Below are positions 8,135 through 15,584 of a stretch of DNA of 64,000 nucleotides, piece by piece. Positions within the stretch are counted from its first letter, which is position 1. Each line of letters begins with the position of its first letter. The stretch is from the NCBI RefSeq assembly GCF_900106515.1, contig NZ_FNWF01000003.1:62001-126000 (forward strand). The letters are read 5' to 3'. This DNA is from Peptoniphilus lacydonensis. Lineage in GTDB: Bacteria > Bacillota > Clostridia > Tissierellales > Peptoniphilaceae. The notes beneath the pieces are model-generated. The model did no database searches. It saw only the letters and a program-made list of their open reading frames with translations, and was not told the DNA's origin. Made by a program: the position numbers and the translations under genes.

Positions 8135-8818
8135 TTACCTCCAAGTATTTTTAATTTTGTTTAATCTGTCTTCGACCTCACTCATTGAGTGAGTTTTCAC
8201 TTCTTTATTTATCTTTGTTAAGAGCGAGTTTGTAACTGCTCGTCTTGAAAAAACCATATTAGTGACTTTTTCATCTTTTCTTTTGCCAGTGAGAGTTCCG
8301 TCACAAAACCCCATCTCAATAGCCTTATTCTTATCAAACCAAGTCTCCCCATCCATTAGATTAGAAATCTCTTCTCTGGATAAACCTGTCTTAATCTCAT
8401 AGGCATTGATGATTGATTCCTTAACTTCCTTTAACATATCTATGGCTTTTTGCATTTCTTTTGAGTCACCAATAGCTACAGTTAAAGGGTTGTGAATCAT
8501 CATTAATGATGTTGGACTCATCAGCACTTCAGTTCCTGCCATGGCAATGACTGATGCTGCTGATGCTGCGAGTCCATCTATCTTAATGATTACATTTCCC
8601 TTGTGTTCTAAAAGCATGGTGTAAATTCTTGATGCAGCTATACAATCTCCACCAGGGGAGTTGATCCATACAGTTATATCTCCACTTTTATTTTTTAATT
8701 CACTGGCAAATAGCTTAGGAGTCACATCGTCATCAAACCATGAATCTTCAGCAATAACTCCGTCAATGTATAAGACATTTTCATTATTTGACCAGTTCCA
8801 AAATATTTTTTTATTCAA
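8135..8818 (-). CDS. ClpP-like prohead protease
   Basis: A 227-residue S14-family serine protease between portal and capsid, the position of the prohead maturation protease. Motifs: WINSPGGDCIAAS (residues 51-63), GLAASAAS with likely nucleophile Ser86, and LMMIHNP with His109. The start is a TTG at 8818 preceded by GAGGTGAC. The first ~37 residues are also encoded, in diverged form, by a truncated copy at 9066-8941 on the far side of the structured element, so this complete gene sits behind an insertion or recombination junction. Confidence 0.92.
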   Translation of the reverse strand: MNKKIFWNWSNNENVLYIDGVIAEDSWFDDDVTPKLFASELKNKSGDITVWINSPGGDCIAASRIYTMLLEHKGNVIIKIDGLAASAASVIAMAGTEVLMSPTSLMMIHNPLTVAIGDSKEMQKAIDMLKEVKESIINAYEIKTGLSREEISNLMDGETWFDKNKAIEMGFCDGTLTGKRKDEKVTNMVFSRRAVTNSLLTKINKEVKTHSMSEVEDRLNKIKNTWR

Positions 8819-8842
8819 TATATTGTCACCTCAATTCTTCAA

Positions 8843-8947
8843 GTCAGCTCCGTCACAATTTTCTTATCTCCCTTTGGTCGATGAAAATTGGACTTCGTGA
8901 CATCTGACCTACCAACGATTCGTGCTAAGCACTCATCGGGTTAGGTC
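8843..8947 (-). ncRNA. Structured element, copy B (of two)
   Basis: Same design as copy A. On the minus strand it begins after ATGA with GACCTAACC. The first stem is GACCTA/TAGGTC enclosing CGAT-GA-GTGC...GCAC-GA-ATCG. The second arm is GTCAG/CTGAC with inner GTCAC/GTGAC and an 8-bp CAATTTTC/GAAAATTG stem. It lies between a truncated 5' copy of the ClpP-like gene and the complete gene. Several paired positions differ from copy A on both strands of the stem, so structure is conserved more than sequence. Confidence 0.65.
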
Positions 8948-9066
8948 ATAAAAAAGAGCCTTGGCGTTTTTTCTCTATCAAACCAAGACTCTTCTGCAAT
9001 AACTCCATCTATATAGAGTTCATTTGAATCCTTTTTCCAATTCCAAAATATTTTATTGTTCTTCAT
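8941..9066 (-). pseudogene. Truncated 5' copy of the ClpP-like protease gene
   Basis: An ATG at 9066 overlaps the end of the portal gene and opens a 41-codon frame whose product matches the first ~37 residues of the complete protease with substitutions (for example IDGVIAEESWFDREKTPRLF against IDGVIAEDSWFDDDVTPKLF). It ends at a TAA supplied by the element's first bases (ATG ACC TAA). The overlap with the portal gene suggests this is the ancestral start. The complete protease probably derives from a related phage rather than from a recent duplication. Confidence 0.75.
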
Positions 9067-10312
9067 TAGAATTTATTTCTTCTCCTTTCTGCTGATAAAA
9101 ACTACCTGCCTTATCAAGTGGTAGCATATTTCCATTTACAAGATATAGGTCTCCACCTTCTTCAGCTGATATCCTATCTAGGTTTTCTAATTCTCTTATG
9201 TCATTTGCACTCATCCACCCATTCTGTCTTCCTACAGCATATCCATTCATTCTTGATTCATAGTCTCCTCTTAGAAGTCCGTCAAGGTTGAATTTAATAA
9301 AGTAGGATTCTTTTTCTTTCTTTGTTAATAGTACTCTTTCTAAGGATTGCTCCCAACGAACAATCCAAGGGTCAAGAGTGTATTTAACAAACTCAAGTGA
9401 CTGCTGTTCTATATTTGAAAATGATGACTTCTCCAAGTCACCAATCATGTGAGGTGGTATTCTGAATATCCTTGCTATCTCATTTAACTGAAACTTTCTT
9501 GTTTCCAAAAATTGGGCCTCACTTGGTGCTATTGCTATCGGTTGGTATTTCATCCCTTCTTCAAGTACAGCCACTTTGTTGGCGTTCTTAGGCCCTTGAA
9601 AGGCAGCATTCCATGACGCTCTAACTCTTTCTGGGTCTTTAATAATACCTGGATGCTCTAAAACTCCACCTGGTTGTGCTCCATTTTGGAAGAATGACGC
9701 TCCGTAATCTTCACAAGCCATAGCCATTCCAATTGCGTTTTTAGCCATGGTGATTGGCGAGTATCCTATAAGGCCATCAAAACCAAGTCCAGGTATATGA
9801 AGTACATCTTCTTTTAAGAGATAAACTTCTTCTGATTTATGATTGTATTTATAAAAGATTTCTCCATCTTCACTTCTCATTACAGTCATCTTATTTGGCA
9901 TAAGAGGATATAGACCTATGATTTCATTTCTTCCATTACGAATAATCTGTCCATAGGCATTACCCCACAAAAGAAGATGAGTCATTAGTGTTTCTCTAAA
10001 TACAAATGAAGTCATCTCAGTATTTGGTTCATCGTGTAAAAGAAAATATATGGCGTGGTCTTTTGCTTTTTCCTTTGAGTTTGAATCTCCTCTTTTATAT
10101 AGATGAATAGGAAGTCCTGCTAAGGTTTCAGCAAGAACTCTCACACATGAATAAACTGCTGTCATTTGCATAGCAGTAAATTCGTTGACATTCCTACCTG
10201 CTGTTGTTCTCCCAAATAAAAAAGACGATGAAGATATCCTCTCCCCGTCTTTAGGTTTGTCTCTCGACTTATCTGTGCCCTTATAGGTAAAAATTAAATT
10301 TAAAATACTTAT
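9053..10312 (-). CDS. Phage portal protein (probable non-standard ATA start)
   Basis: An HK97-type portal protein forming the dodecameric ring for DNA entry. Recognisable stretches: MTAVYSCVRVLAETLAGLP, NTEMTSFVFRETLMTHLLLWGNAYG, GFDGLIGYSPITMAKNAIGM and FRIPPHMIGDLEKSSFSNIEQQ. The first Met (10171) leaves out an N-terminal part, FLFGRTTAGRNVNEFTA, that belongs to the family. Reading upstream in frame reaches ATA AGT ATT at 10312, 7 nt after a strong GGAGG, giving (M)SILNLIF and a 419-residue protein of normal portal length. No ATG, GTG or TTG is available in frame there. The family assignment is firm; the exact start is inferred. Confidence 0.9.
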   Translation of the reverse strand: MSILNLIFTYKGTDKSRDKPKDGERISSSSFLFGRTTAGRNVNEFTAMQMTAVYSCVRVLAETLAGLPIHLYKRGDSNSKEKAKDHAIYFLLHDEPNTEMTSFVFRETLMTHLLLWGNAYGQIIRNGRNEIIGLYPLMPNKMTVMRSEDGEIFYKYNHKSEEVYLLKEDVLHIPGLGFDGLIGYSPITMAKNAIGMAMACEDYGASFFQNGAQPGGVLEHPGIIKDPERVRASWNAAFQGPKNANKVAVLEEGMKYQPIAIAPSEAQFLETRKFQLNEIARIFRIPPHMIGDLEKSSFSNIEQQSLEFVKYTLDPWIVRWEQSLERVLLTKKEKESYFIKFNLDGLLRGDYESRMNGYAVGRQNGWMSANDIRELENLDRISAEEGGDLYLVNGNMLPLDKAGSFYQQKGEEINSNEEQ

Positions 10313-10338
10313 ATCACCACCTCCTTAAATTAGGTATG

Positions 10339-10364
10339 AAAAAAGCACCTACTAATGTAGATGC
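10339..10364 (-). terminator. Intrinsic terminator of the NTF2-like gene
   Basis: On the minus strand GCATCTAC and GTAGGTGC pair over 8 bp (one G-T) with an ATTA loop, followed by six T. It sits between the inserted NTF2-like gene and the portal ribosome binding site. Its stem is nearly the same as that of the terminator at 1564-1591. Confidence 0.8.
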
Positions 10365-10391
10365 TAAAAAAATATCATGAATAAATATATG

Positions 10392-10811
10392 TTAAAACCA
10401 CTTTGACTTTTCTTTTCTAAATTTAGGAATCTCTCCATAAGCATATGGATTATAATTATCTATATTACATCCAAATTCTTTTAATTCTATTATTTTATTA
10501 TCAAAATCCCATTTAACCAAAGAAATCCCATTAAATTCATCAATTTTCCCATTATTCATCACTGATTTAAAATGCCATTCCACAATTGATTGGTCTTTAA
10601 AGTCTAAAAATTGTACAATATCCCATGTTTCAACTTTTGCACGACTGTTCCATTCTTTAAACCATAACTCGAGTGTACTGCGATTATTATACTTTGGCCC
10701 CCAACTTTCTGTATACACAATATCATTAGCAAAAATATCTTTAATTCCTAAGTCTTGTTTTTTTATCCACATATCAAACCATAAACGAATAATATCTTCT
10801 CTATTCCTCAT
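10392..10811 (-). CDS. NTF2/SnoaL-like protein, accessory gene
   Basis: A 139-residue protein with the alpha+beta pattern of NTF2/SnoaL-like domains: an N-terminal helix (EDIIRLWFDMWIKK), then IFANDIVYTESWG, then the strands SIVEWHFKSVMNNGKIDEFN and GISLVKWDFDNKIIELKEFG. It is not a phage morphogenesis protein but lies between the large terminase and portal genes, closed by its own terminator. The start chosen is ATG 10811, which follows GAGGTGA. A weak promoter may lie around 10840-10875 (TTGATT and TATAAA, short spacer). Substrate and role are unknown. Confidence 0.65.
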   Translation of the reverse strand: MRNREDIIRLWFDMWIKKQDLGIKDIFANDIVYTESWGPKYNNRSTLELWFKEWNSRAKVETWDIVQFLDFKDQSIVEWHFKSVMNNGKIDEFNGISLVKWDFDNKIIELKEFGCNIDNYNPYAYGEIPKFRKEKSKWF

Positions 10812-10855
10812 AAATATCACCTCAAAAATGTTTCTATTTTATTTTTATACCCATA

Positions 10856-12445
10856 TTAAAAAACAATCAACCCCCTATCATCATAAACAGATTCACGCGT
10901 ATCATTGCCACACCTTATAGCCCTATCAAGAGCCATTATTGTAGCAATTACTCCATCTATCTTTTCTGTAGATTTTTCCTTATCTGCTTTTATATTTCCA
11001 GCAGGGTCAGTTCGTATAAAAATATTATCCATCATCCACCTTAGAACTGGATGACCTCCATGGGCTATTTTTCTTTCAAGAGTTAGCTTCATTAATTCTT
11101 TTGTTGGCGGAGACATGTCTTTAAATCCTTGACCAAAAGGAACAACTGTGAAACCCATTCCTTCTAAGTTTTGTACCATCTGCACTGCTCCCCACCTGTC
11201 AAAGGCAATTTCTCGTATGTTATATATCTCGCCTAAGTCTTCGATAAATTTTTCTATAAATCCATAGTGAACTACATTACCTTCTGTTGTCATAATATAG
11301 CCTTGTTTTTTCCATAGGTCATAGTTTACATGGTCTCTTTTTACTCTTAGGTCGAGGTTATCTTCTGGCAACCAAAAATAGGGTAATATTTGATATTTAT
11401 CATCTTCGTCTATTGGAGGAAAGACTAAAACAAAAGCTGTAATATCCGTTGTGCTTGATAGGTCAAGACCACCATAGCAAACTCTGCCTTTTAGTTCTTC
11501 TTCATTAACAGCAAAATTACATAAGTCCCATTTTTCCATAGGCATCCATCTAATTGCTTGTTTGACCCACTGATTTAATCTTAACTGCCTAAAGGCATTT
11601 TCTTCAGTTGGGTTTTGCTTAGCCGATTCACAAGCTTGTCTTACTTTTTCTATAGGAACTGTAATTCCAAGAGACGGATTTGCCTTATGCCATACTTTTT
11701 CATCTGTCCAATCATCTTCTCTGTCTGCTCCATAAATCACAGGATAGAAAGTTGGATCAGTTTTTCTTCCTTCAAGTATGTCCACTGCTTTTTGATGTGT
11801 TTCGTAGCAGATTGATTTGGTATCTGTTCCTGCAGTTGTTATGAGAAAATATAGTGGTTGGGTTCTTGCATCTCCTGAACCTTTTGTCATAACATCAAAA
11901 AGTTTTCTATTAGGCTGAGTATGAAGCTCGTCAAAAACCACACCATGAATATTAAATCCGTGTTTAGAATAAGCTTCTGCAGATAAAACTTGGTAAAAAG
12001 AATTAGTAGGCTTATATATCATCCTCTTTTGAGAGGCTAGAATCTTTACTCTTTTAGATAGGGCTGGGCTCATCCTTACCATATCAGCTGCAACATCAAA
12101 AACTATAGTTGCTTGTTGTCTATCAGCAGCACATCCATAAACTTCTGCCCTTTCTTCTCCATCGCCACAAGTAAGGAGGAGTGCTACAGCAGCTACAAGT
12201 TCTGACTTTCCCATCTTCTTTGGTATTTCAATATATGCAGTATTGAATTGTCTATATCCCGTATCTTTTACAATGCCAAATAAGTCTCTTATGATTTCTT
12301 CTTGCCAATCAATAAGCTTGAAGTCTTTACCTGCCCATCTACCTTTTGTATGTTTTAGGCATTCTATAAATGTGACTGCATAGTCTGCTTTGTTTTTATC
12401 ATAGTGAGATGTAGGTAGCATAAATTTTGTTGGTTTATATTTCAT
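10856..12445 (-). CDS. Phage terminase large subunit
   Basis: A 529-residue packaging motor with nuclease. The N-terminal ATPase has a Walker A-like IPKKMGKSE (74-82) and Walker B VVFDELH (169-175). The C-terminal RNase H-like nuclease begins at YGGLDLSSTTDITAF (Asp328), with later acidic positions including ADKEKSTEKIDGV near the end. The start ATG follows GGAGG. The small terminase gene is not adjacent as usual: methylase, SAM synthetase and small genes lie between, all on the same strand. Confidence 0.95.
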   Translation of the reverse strand: MKYKPTKFMLPTSHYDKNKADYAVTFIECLKHTKGRWAGKDFKLIDWQEEIIRDLFGIVKDTGYRQFNTAYIEIPKKMGKSELVAAVALLLTCGDGEERAEVYGCAADRQQATIVFDVAADMVRMSPALSKRVKILASQKRMIYKPTNSFYQVLSAEAYSKHGFNIHGVVFDELHTQPNRKLFDVMTKGSGDARTQPLYFLITTAGTDTKSICYETHQKAVDILEGRKTDPTFYPVIYGADREDDWTDEKVWHKANPSLGITVPIEKVRQACESAKQNPTEENAFRQLRLNQWVKQAIRWMPMEKWDLCNFAVNEEELKGRVCYGGLDLSSTTDITAFVLVFPPIDEDDKYQILPYFWLPEDNLDLRVKRDHVNYDLWKKQGYIMTTEGNVVHYGFIEKFIEDLGEIYNIREIAFDRWGAVQMVQNLEGMGFTVVPFGQGFKDMSPPTKELMKLTLERKIAHGGHPVLRWMMDNIFIRTDPAGNIKADKEKSTEKIDGVIATIMALDRAIRCGNDTRESVYDDRGLIVF

Positions 12446-12473
12446 TTGACCTCCTTCCTTGAAAAATAGGCAT

Positions 12474-12498
12474 AAAAAATAGCCACATGATTGTGACT
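12474..12498 (-). terminator. Intrinsic terminator upstream of the large terminase
   Basis: On the minus strand AGTCACA and TGTGGCT form a 7-bp stem around a 4-nt loop, followed by ATTTTTT. A second hairpin, CAAATAGAG/CTCTATTTG, lies just upstream at 12509-12532. It ends the small-gene transcript before the terminase ribosome binding site. Confidence 0.6.
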
Positions 12499-12542
12499 TC
12501 TACTACGACAAATAGAGCCTAAACTCTATTTGGAATTCTATT

Positions 12543-12656
12543 TTATCTTTGTCTTGCTATGTTTAATTCTTTGTATGCTTTCTTAATTTCTCTATCTAGT
12601 GTTTCTGATTCTGCAAAAAGTTGGAATTCTTCATCTGTTAAATTTTCTTTTGATAC
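12543..12656 (-). other. Open frame of 37 codons without a clear start, after the 57-aa gene
   Basis: Directly after the TAA of the 57-residue gene, the same frame continues GTA TCA AAA and encodes KENLTDEEFQLFAESETLDR and a Lys-rich end, then stops at 12543. The composition looks like a real small helical protein. The codon where a relative would have ATG is GTA here, and no good ribosome binding site precedes it. It may be a gene with a lost start, a readthrough extension, or chance. Confidence 0.3.
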
Positions 12657-12830
12657 TTACCAAAGTTCTTCATGAACTTGGTCTGCACATTTCTTTGCTG
12701 TTCCTGCTATGTCTAAAAGGTTAATTGCTGCTCCAATCTTGCCTTCTTTTGATTTTTTTATTGAGTTTTCTGCGTATCTTTTGCAAGCTTTGACTTCTGT
12801 TTCTAATCTTTCTAAAAGGTCTTTTTTCAT
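12657..12830 (-). CDS. Small helical phage protein of unknown function
   Basis: A 57-residue Lys-rich protein (MKKDLLERLETEVKACKRYA at the start), predicted all-helical with two Cys. The start ATG 12830 has AAAGGAG at good spacing. It is the first gene behind the operator-promoter at 12853-12890 and is probably a small early or regulatory protein. No family recognised. Confidence 0.55.
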   Translation of the reverse strand: MKKDLLERLETEVKACKRYAENSIKKSKEGKIGAAINLLDIAGTAKKCADQVHEELW

Positions 12831-12852
12831 GGTTTTACTCTCCTTTGCTTTT

Positions 12853-12890
12853 GTTGTACACATATTCCCGTACAACGAGAGATAAGTCAA
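12853..12890 (-). promoter_or_regulatory. Promoter with palindromic operator, copy 1
   Basis: On the minus strand TTGACT (12890-12885), a 17-bp spacer and GAATAT (12867-12862). The inverted repeat GTTGTAC-N10-GTACAAC brackets the -10 element, a typical repressor layout. An almost identical unit occurs at 13235-13272, so one regulator probably controls both transcripts. The regulator itself is not identified. Confidence 0.65.
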
Positions 12891-12923
12891 GCAATTATCT
12901 TGCTCAACTCTCTATTTTTATTA

Positions 12924-13215
12924 TTAATTTCTCTTGAAAAGGAGGGCTGGTGCATATTCTTTTTCCTCTTTGCTCTCTTTGAAATTCCAATTAGTCCTTC
13001 CTGTATCTATTTCAATTAAGTCTATAGGAAAGTAACCTTTTCTTTTAAAACTTTTTAGTCCTTTCATAAGGCCTGTTGACTGGTCTGAAATTGTAAATTC
13101 TTGTATCTCAAATCTTTCAAGATTCTCTATATGCCCAGTAAAATCTATAGCTGATTTTGTTTTCTTCAAATTCTTCTTTTTCTTTAATGTTTTCTAGTAG
13201 TTCAATCTTTTTCAT
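12924..13215 (-). pseudogene. Small phage gene with an apparent frameshift
   Basis: A well-formed start (ATG 13215 after GGAGG, spacing 7-8) opens a Lys/Glu-rich frame that stops after 32 codons. The following 81-codon frame, offset by +1, begins at a TTG (13169) inside it and reads KSAIDFTGHIENLERFEIQE and later GYFPIDLIEIDTGRTNWNF. Shifting frame near 13170 would give one protein of about 97 residues. This suggests a one-base indel or a sequencing error; two overlapping genes are also possible. No family recognised. Confidence 0.45.
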
Positions 13216-13234
13216 TTTTTATACCTCCTCTTTT

Positions 13235-13272
13235 GTTGTACACATATTCCCGTACAATAGAGGAATAGTCAA
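13235..13272 (-). promoter_or_regulatory. Promoter with palindromic operator, copy 2
   Basis: On the minus strand TTGACT (13272-13267), 17 bp, GAATAT (13249-13244), with TTGTAC-N10-GTACAA around the -10. It shares about 40 bp with copy 1, differing mainly in the spacer. Confidence 0.65.
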
Positions 13273-13287
13273 GCAACATACGGTCAT

Positions 13288-13503
13288 TTATTTAGATTTT
13301 TCAATTATATCTTCCCTAAAAATTACACTTAACATCGAACCATTATCCCATTTTACTAGGATTGATCCAATGGCATCCACCCCATAAACTGTGCCTAAGG
13401 TTCCAACTGGAGGTGCCCCGTCATCTTCCATTTGGATTAGTTTTACTCTTGTACCTACTGGATACGTCTCTTTTAATTTTTGTATAATTTCCCTTGAAAT
13501 CAT
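13288..13503 (-). CDS. DUF4314 domain protein
   Basis: A 71-residue protein matching DUF4314: YPVGTRVKLIQMEDDGAPPV, then GTLGTVYGVDAIGSILVKWD NGS in two adjoining strands, a small SH3-like beta barrel. Such proteins are common in prophages and mobile elements of Clostridia, usually beside methylases or terminase genes. Role unknown. Confidence 0.8.
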   Translation of the reverse strand: MISREIIQKLKETYPVGTRVKLIQMEDDGAPPVGTLGTVYGVDAIGSILVKWDNGSMLSVIFREDIIEKSK

Positions 13504-13546
13504 CTAATCACCTCACATACATATATCACTCAATCTAGGATTTATA

Positions 13547-14797
13547 TCAAGTCAGATTAAAAACATCTTCATACTTATACTCTTTTCCATCCCTTAATAA
13601 GTTTATTTCTTCATCACTCCCCACTAAATTCAAATATCTTTTTACTGCTACATCAACAAATTTAGGTTCTATTTCTATTCCATAGCAGATTCGATTAAGC
13701 TCCTCACAGGCAATTAATGTAAATGCACTTCCTAAAAATCCATCAAGCACTAAGCCATTTGTTTGAGTTGATTGCTTTATTAAATAAGCAATAAGTGGTA
13801 CTGGTTTTGATGATGGATGACCACATCCTTCTTTTTCAGAATCTTTAATTCCATCAAATTCAAAGACTGCTGTTTGCTTTTGATCTCCATACCAGTTATG
13901 TTTTCCATCTTTTCTCCAACCAAAGATAATAGGCTCCATATTAAATTTCCAATCTGTTCTCATGAAAGGAGCTCTTGGTTTTTTCCAAATAAGCCCTGCA
14001 CCAACTTTAAAGCCTGCATCTTCAAAAGCATCATAGAAAACTCTAGCTTTCATAGTTGCATAGAATTCATAAATTGATGCATCCTTAGCCATTGCGTCTT
14101 TAAAGTTTGTAAAGACCTTCATTAAAAATTCATAGGCCTCTTTATCATTTAAGTTGTCATTTTTAATCGTTCCCGATTTATTTTTTAATTCAACAAAATA
14201 TGGTGCATCGGTACATACTAAATTGACCTTAGTTTCGCCTAGTAACTTTTCAAAAGTATCCCATAGAGTAGAATCACCACAAATAACTTTATGTCGACCT
14301 AGAGTCCAAATATCTCCTTCCTTGGAAAAAATAGGCTTTTTAAGTTCTTCTTCAACATCAAAGTCATCTTCTTCAGCCTCTACACCAAGGTCAAAGAGCG
14401 AAGATAATTCTTCAGTTGAAAATCCTGTAAGCTCTACATTAAATCCATAATCTTCTAGGGATTCAATTTCAACTCTCAATAGTTCTTCATCCCAGCCAGC
14501 ATCTAAACTTAACTTATTATCAGCAAGAACATAAGCTTTTCTTTGTCCCTCTGTGAGATGATTTTCTAAAATACATGGAACTTTCTTTAGTCCTAGTTTC
14601 TTAGCCGCTAGAAGTCTGCAATGTCCTGCTGTAATAACATTCTCATCTGAAATTAAGATAGGATTTAAAAATCCAAATTCTTTTATAGATGCAGCTACCT
14701 TATTAATTTGTTCGTCAGTATGCGTTCTAGCATTATTAATATATGGGATGAGTTCATCTACATTTTTTAATTCATATTGTAATAGTCCTTCTTTCAT
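13547..14797 (-). CDS. ParB-domain / DNA methyltransferase fusion
   Basis: A 416-residue phage DNA modification methylase. Residues ~10-110 are a ParB-like domain (YINNARTHTDEQINKVAASI, ITAGHCRLLAAKKLG). Residues ~160-400 are a beta-class amino-methyltransferase with catalytic motif DAPY (a DPPY variant) and the SAM-binding motif FLGSAFT near the C-terminus, then CYGIEIEPKFVDVAVKRYL. The start is ATG 14797, overlapping the SAM synthetase stop as TAATG, so the cofactor-making gene and its user are translationally coupled. DAPY and FLGSAFT deviate from consensus DPPY and FxGxGxT; activity is likely but unproven. Confidence 0.85.
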   Translation of the reverse strand: MKEGLLQYELKNVDELIPYINNARTHTDEQINKVAASIKEFGFLNPILISDENVITAGHCRLLAAKKLGLKKVPCILENHLTEGQRKAYVLADNKLSLDAGWDEELLRVEIESLEDYGFNVELTGFSTEELSSLFDLGVEAEEDDFDVEEELKKPIFSKEGDIWTLGRHKVICGDSTLWDTFEKLLGETKVNLVCTDAPYFVELKNKSGTIKNDNLNDKEAYEFLMKVFTNFKDAMAKDASIYEFYATMKARVFYDAFEDAGFKVGAGLIWKKPRAPFMRTDWKFNMEPIIFGWRKDGKHNWYGDQKQTAVFEFDGIKDSEKEGCGHPSSKPVPLIAYLIKQSTQTNGLVLDGFLGSAFTLIACEELNRICYGIEIEPKFVDVAVKRYLNLVGSDEEINLLRDGKEYKYEDVFNLT

Positions 14798-15579
14798 TAG
14801 ATGAGCCCCCACTTAGCAAATTCCTCAAAACCACCAATAGAATTAATATAGTTTCTAGCTATTTCTACAATTTCAGAATATGGTCTACCATCAACAGTTT
14901 CATCTCCGATTGCACAGGATAATTCAATCTCTCTTTTCTCTTCTTGTGCCTTTAGGTGGGCATAAATATTAATTGATACATCAGCCTTAGATAGGTCTTT
15001 ACCATGAAGACCTCCACCAGTTACTGCTCGTCCCATATCAGAACCGAGTTTTCTATTAGCCGCTCCAGTATCAACATTAAATCCTCCAGTCCAATCTCCT
15101 AATGGATTTACGATTGCTCTTGGATAAATCGATTTTAAAATTTCTGTAGATACATTTGACTGGCAAATAATAAGTTTATCTCCATCGAGAATATATTTCC
15201 CATCATAAGGATAATTAGAATAAATTTCACGAGCAATTAAAGATAGTTTCTTTTCTTCTTCAGATGTAGGTACTCCATTAAAGATTCCATTGTCACCACA
15301 TCTTATCTTTTCTTTTTGATTATTTGATAGGTGAATATCCTGTTCTACGATTTTAATATCTGTTATGACCTCTCCAGCTATCCTCTTAATTGCTGTTTCA
15401 ATTTCTTTTTTATTTAGATTACAGTCCGTTTCTATAATCACATGACAGTCTTCATTCCCTAGCAATACTTCAACTGCTATTTTAGGATTATCTTTTTCTT
15501 TATATGCTAAATCTACAATTGCACCAGCTATGCAATCTGCTATTTTATCTGGATGCTTTGGATTTACTTTTTCAAACAA
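14797..15579 (-). CDS. Phage S-adenosylmethionine synthetase (short form)
   Basis: A 260-residue methionine adenosyltransferase, shorter than the ~390 of cellular MetK. Conserved pieces remain: KHPDKIADCIAGAIVD (ATP/Mg site, cellular GHPDKxCDxISD), RCGDNGIFNG (GAGDQG loop), DWTGGFNVDTG, and GGGLHGKDLSKADVS (GGxFSGKDxTKVDRS). It would make SAM from ATP and methionine for the methylase encoded immediately downstream. Short SAM synthetases next to ParB-methylases recur in Clostridia prophages. The active-site lysines and aspartates are present by eye. Confidence 0.85.
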   Translation of the reverse strand: MFEKVNPKHPDKIADCIAGAIVDLAYKEKDNPKIAVEVLLGNEDCHVIIETDCNLNKKEIETAIKRIAGEVITDIKIVEQDIHLSNNQKEKIRCGDNGIFNGVPTSEEEKKLSLIAREIYSNYPYDGKYILDGDKLIICQSNVSTEILKSIYPRAIVNPLGDWTGGFNVDTGAANRKLGSDMGRAVTGGGLHGKDLSKADVSINIYAHLKAQEEKREIELSCAIGDETVDGRPYSEIVEIARNYINSIGGFEEFAKWGLI

Positions 15580-15584
15580 TATAA

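Noticed and set aside
13817-14077. Plus-strand 86-codon frame opposite the methylase
   Set aside because: Antisense to conserved methylase motifs and without start signals.
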